Assembly: GCF_002407065.1 (NCBI RefSeq)
Contig: NZ_CP023564.1
Location: 3,100,001 to 3,164,000, forward strand
Length of the DNA: 64,000 nt
Reading direction: 5' to 3'
DNA from: Brachybacterium ginsengisoli
GTDB taxonomy: Bacteria > Actinomycetota > Actinomycetes > Actinomycetales > Dermabacteraceae
Positions 61,212-64,000 of the stretch are shown here, in pieces (the stretch's first letter is position 1; each line of letters opens with the position of its first letter). The notes beneath the pieces are model-generated. The model had not been told where the DNA came from, did no database searches, and saw nothing but the letters and a program-made list of their open reading frames with translations. A program made the translations under genes and the position numbers.

Positions 61212-62645
61212 ATGCATCACCTGACCCGTCGTCACACCCTGGCCGGACTCGGCGCCGCCGGCCTCGCCACCCTCGCCGCGGCCTGCGGCGGCCCCAGCGC
61301 CCCGCCCTCGACCGGAGGAGGAGCCGGCGGCGCCGCCGGCGCGCTGCGCTGGTGGGACCACTTCGGCGGCCTGCAGGAGCTCCACGATCGGTGGGCGAAG
61401 GAGGAGGGCGAGAAGATCGGCGCCACCATCGAGCACACCTACAACGAGCCCGGCGCCGCCACCGAGGCGCTGCAGCTCGCCAACCAGGCGAAGCAGCTGC
61501 CGGACGTGTACACGGCGCTGGTGGGCCTGCCGCTGCCGGCCCTCGTGGAGGCGGGATGGGTCCACGAGATCACGATCTCCGACGAGGCGCGGGCCCGCCT
61601 GCCCGAGGGCGCCCTCGTGGAGGGACTCACGCAGCTCGACGGGGCCCTCTACGGCCTGCCCGCCTTCAGCGAGAAGCAGTACGTGGGCCTGGCCTGGTAC
61701 AGCACCGAGATCGCCGACGCCGTCGGGTTCGAGCCGCCGCGCAGCTACGACGACCTCCTCGGCGCGCTCCAGGCCATCGCCGATCATGGAGAGTTCGCGC
61801 CGATGACGATGGCGCTCGGCGCGGCGGGCCGCATGCGCGAGCAGATCGACGACATGGCGCAGGCGGGCGGCTTCCCCGGCTACCAGGGCCAGCGGTACGA
61901 CACCGGCGAGTACGAGTACCAGCACGACGCCTACATGACGGCGATCGAGCTGTACAAGGAGATCGCCGAGAAGGGCTTCCTGCTGCCGGGCAGCAACGGC
62001 TTCCAGATCCCCGACGCCCGCGGCCGCTGGGCCGCCGGAGGGATCGGCTTCCACATGGACGGCCCCTACTCCCCCGGCGGCGTGCGCTCCCTGAACCCGG
62101 ACATGCTCCCCACGATGGCCCTCGCCGGGATGCCCACCCCGGAGGGCCAGGACGTGGTCGCCGCGCGCGGCGCCCGCGGCGCGGACTGGGTGATCGCCGG
62201 GTCCACGCAGAGGGCCGAGCAGGCCTCGCAGCTCATCGAGTCCTTCACCCAGGAGGACTACCAGCGGGAGCTCGCCGCCGGGATGGACCAGCCGCCGATC
62301 CTGCTCGATGTGGTGGGCGACGCCGAGGTCATCGCCCCGTACGCGCAGATGGTGGAGGACTTCTCGAAGCAGGTGTTCCGCGCCCCGCAGGCGATCGTGC
62401 GCACTGTCGAGGTCGCCGCGGTGGAGGCCCGGCGCACGCCGGTCACCCCGGAGCTGGGCGACATCATCCAGGGCTACCTCGGCGGGGAGATCGACGACCT
62501 GAAGCAGGCGCTCGTGGACCTCAGCGCCGCGCACTCCACCGCGCTGGATGCCGCCATCGAGGCCGCGGCGGGCGAGGGCGCCGCGGTGGACCGCTCGGAC
62601 TGGGAGTTCCCGGACTGGAAGCTCGGGACGGACTACACGTACTGA
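61212..62645 (+). CDS. ABC transporter solute-binding lipoprotein, xyloside operon
   Basis: 477 aa. Signal sequence with TRRHTLAGLGAAGLATLAAAC: twin arginines plus lipobox LAAAC, so a Tat-exported lipoprotein is likely. A Gly-rich linker follows, then the family 1 fold (LRWWDHFGGLQELHDRWAKEEG, ALYGLPAFSEKQYVGLAWYS). GAGGAG precedes the ATG. It is the receptor for the two permeases upstream and for substrates of the GH39/GH3 enzymes. Confidence 0.92.
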   Translation: MHHLTRRHTLAGLGAAGLATLAAACGGPSAPPSTGGGAGGAAGALRWWDHFGGLQELHDRWAKEEGEKIGATIEHTYNEPGAATEALQLANQAKQLPDVYTALVGLPLPALVEAGWVHEITISDEARARLPEGALVEGLTQLDGALYGLPAFSEKQYVGLAWYSTEIADAVGFEPPRSYDDLLGALQAIADHGEFAPMTMALGAAGRMREQIDDMAQAGGFPGYQGQRYDTGEYEYQHDAYMTAIELYKEIAEKGFLLPGSNGFQIPDARGRWAAGGIGFHMDGPYSPGGVRSLNPDMLPTMALAGMPTPEGQDVVAARGARGADWVIAGSTQRAEQASQLIESFTQEDYQRELAAGMDQPPILLDVVGDAEVIAPYAQMVEDFSKQVFRAPQAIVRTVEVAAVEARRTPVTPELGDIIQGYLGGEIDDLKQALVDLSAAHSTALDAAIEAAAGEGAAVDRSDWEFPDWKLGTDYTY

Positions 62646-62661
62646 ACGGCGCCCCGGCGAC

Positions 62662-62693
62662 TAGCGTTGCCCCATGGCGAGAACGCTTTCCCA
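62662..62693 (+). promoter_or_regulatory. Leaderless promoter and LacI-type operator at the GH3 start
   Basis: TAGCGT (62662-62667) is exactly 6 nt before ATG 62674, which has no ribosome site. GAGAACGCTTTC (62679-62690), with the GAnAnCGnTnTC symmetry of LacI operators, covers codons 2-6, so a repressor could block initiation. No matching LacI gene is in this part of the window. Confidence 0.5.
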
Positions 62694-64000
62694 CACTCCT
62701 CCCCCGTCGGCCCCGCAGCACGGCCTCGTGCCCGATCTGGTGGCCTCCCTCCCGCTCGCCGGGAAGGTGGGCCAGGTCAACCAGCGTCTGAAGGGCTGGG
62801 AGGCGGTGCGCTGGGTGGACGAGGCGCCGCAGGTCACCGACGTGCTGCGCGCGGAGGTGGACCGCTTCGGCGGGATCGGCGCGCTGTACGGGGTGCTGCG
62901 CGCGGATCCGTGGTCCGCGGTGCGCTGGGGCGCCGGCATCCCGCCCGAGCGCAGCGCCGAGGCGTACGCGGCGGTGCAGGACCACGTGACCCGGTACGGC
63001 GACGGCCTGCCGGTGCTGTTCGTCGAGGAGGCGCCGCACGGGCTGATGGCCCTCGGCGGCACCACGCTGCCGGTGAACCTCGCCCTCGGCGCCGGGATGG
63101 ACGCGGGCCTCACCCGCGAGCTCGGCGAGGCGGTCGCCGCGGAGGCCCGGGAGCGCGGCACCCATCTGCTGCTGGTCTCCGGCCTGGACGTGCTGCGCGA
63201 TCCGCGCTGGGGCCGGGCCGAGGAGTGCTTCAGCGAGGATCCGGCGCTCGCGGCGATGCTGGTCGAGGCGACCGTGCAGGGCATGCAGGGCGCGGGCGCC
63301 GGGGAGCGGATCGATGCACAGCATGTGGCCGTGGTGGCCAAGCACCTCGCCGGCCAGGGCGCCGGGATCGGCGGGCGCAACGGCTCCGGCGCTCCGCTCG
63401 GGCCGCGCGAGCTCGGCGAGATCCATCTGCGGCCCGCGTTCGCGGCGGCGCGCGCCGGGGTCGCCGGGTTCATGTCCGCCTACAACGACCTCGACGGGGT
63501 GCCCTGCACCGGCAGCCGCGAGCTGCTCACCGGCACCCTGCGGGAGGCGTGGGGCTGGGAGGGGATCGTGATGTCCGACGGCGGGGCGATCGACCGCCTC
63601 ACCCTCGCCACCGGCGGCCGGCTCGAGGACGCCGCGGCGCTCGCCCTGCACGCCGGCGTGGACCTCAGCCTGTGGGACCAGTCCTACACCCGCCTCGAGC
63701 AGGCGCTCGAGGAGGGGCTGGTCGAGAAGGCGGCGCTCGATTCCGCGGTGGGCCGGGTGCTCGCGCTCAAGGAACGCCTCGGTCTGCTCGGAGCGGCCGA
63801 CGGGGAGGACCCGGGCGCCACCCCGCCGGAGCCCGAGCCCTGGCCCTCGACCCGCGCCCGGGCGACGGCGGTGCTCGCCGAGCGCGCCGCCGCGCAGTCC
63901 GTGGTCGTGCTGGAGGACGGCGGGCTGCTGCCCCTGACCGTCGCCACGGTGGCGGCCGTCGGCCCGAACGCCGACGACCTCGACGCGCAGCTGGGCGACT
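62674..64000 (+). CDS. GH3-family beta-glycosidase (partial, cut by window end)
   Basis: The first 442 codons of a GH3 enzyme. The barrel shows LPVLFVEEAPHG, SGLDVLRDPRWGRAEECFSEDP, VVAKHLAGQGA and the nucleophile region GIVMSDGGAID (D302); the second domain starts near residue 400 (AAAQSVVVLEDGGLLPL). KHLAGQGA and no NagZ-type KHFPGHG indicate a beta-glucosidase/beta-xylosidase subgroup. No signal peptide, so intracellular. It follows the xyloside importer by 28 nt but may also have its own leaderless promoter. Confidence 0.9.
   Translation, partial: MARTLSHTPPPSAPQHGLVPDLVASLPLAGKVGQVNQRLKGWEAVRWVDEAPQVTDVLRAEVDRFGGIGALYGVLRADPWSAVRWGAGIPPERSAEAYAAVQDHVTRYGDGLPVLFVEEAPHGLMALGGTTLPVNLALGAGMDAGLTRELGEAVAAEARERGTHLLLVSGLDVLRDPRWGRAEECFSEDPALAAMLVEATVQGMQGAGAGERIDAQHVAVVAKHLAGQGAGIGGRNGSGAPLGPRELGEIHLRPAFAAARAGVAGFMSAYNDLDGVPCTGSRELLTGTLREAWGWEGIVMSDGGAIDRLTLATGGRLEDAAALALHAGVDLSLWDQSYTRLEQALEEGLVEKAALDSAVGRVLALKERLGLLGAADGEDPGATPPEPEPWPSTRARATAVLAERAAAQSVVVLEDGGLLPLTVATVAAVGPNADDLDAQLGD

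Overview
The window is 64 kb of very GC-rich DNA with densely packed genes, ATGA stop-start overlaps, GTG starts, SD-less genes sitting directly on -10 boxes, CUT1 sugar ABC transporters, Tat/lipobox solute-binding proteins and LacI/WYL/GntR regulators. This points to a high-GC actinobacterium, most likely Micrococcales and perhaps Brachybacterium-like; the genus is inference. I see no rRNA, tRNA, CRISPR array, insertion sequence or prophage.

Layout. 1-4604 (minus): urease operon (NCS1 permease, ureA, ureB, ureC, ureF running off the edge) behind a GlnR-like box. 4742-12994: a divergent carbohydrate locus. The minus arm carries a GH172 (DUF2961) glycosidase, a fucose/arabinose-isomerase-type protein, a LacI repressor and an APH-fold kinase; the plus arm is a CUT1 ABC importer. 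Both arms start from good sigma70-type promoters with matching LacI operators. I infer a D-arabinose/D-arabinan (or related furanoside) utilisation system. 13009-17407: XRE-cupin regulator with an enolase-superfamily enzyme, a GH43/32-like glycosidase (frameshifted at a G9 tract from its best start) and a GNAT, divergent from an MFS transporter. 17421-25231: secreted NagZ-like and NamZ-like cell-wall glycosidases, TetR, MFS transporter, S33 peptidase and LacI.

25328-39940: two HisKA_3/NarL two-component systems, small membrane proteins, a DHA2 exporter, VOC, WYL regulator, P-loop kinase, DapA-like enzyme, CorA, conserved hypotheticals, an APH-family kinase and DAHP synthase. The DAHP synthase is preceded by a 19-codon leader peptide containing Trp-Phe-Thr-Tyr and by a terminator hairpin, which looks like an aromatic amino-acid attenuator. 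40283-47388: short-type aconitase, CsbD, two RibD/DHFR-like reductases, SDR, an orphan WXG protein with a Gly-rich repetitive tail, a VOC protein and Dps.

47589-55471: a complete aldarate (glucarate/galactarate) route to 2-oxoglutarate (GudD, KdgD, KGSA dehydrogenase) in one operon with its own CUT1 ABC importer and a divergent LysR. 55569-64000: GntR/FCD regulator, then a beta-xyloside locus (GH39, aldo/keto reductase, CUT1 importer, GH3 cut by the window end) behind a strong promoter with an ATTGTTGACAAT palindrome. The overall picture is a plant- and cell-wall-sugar scavenger with several independent importer/hydrolase modules.
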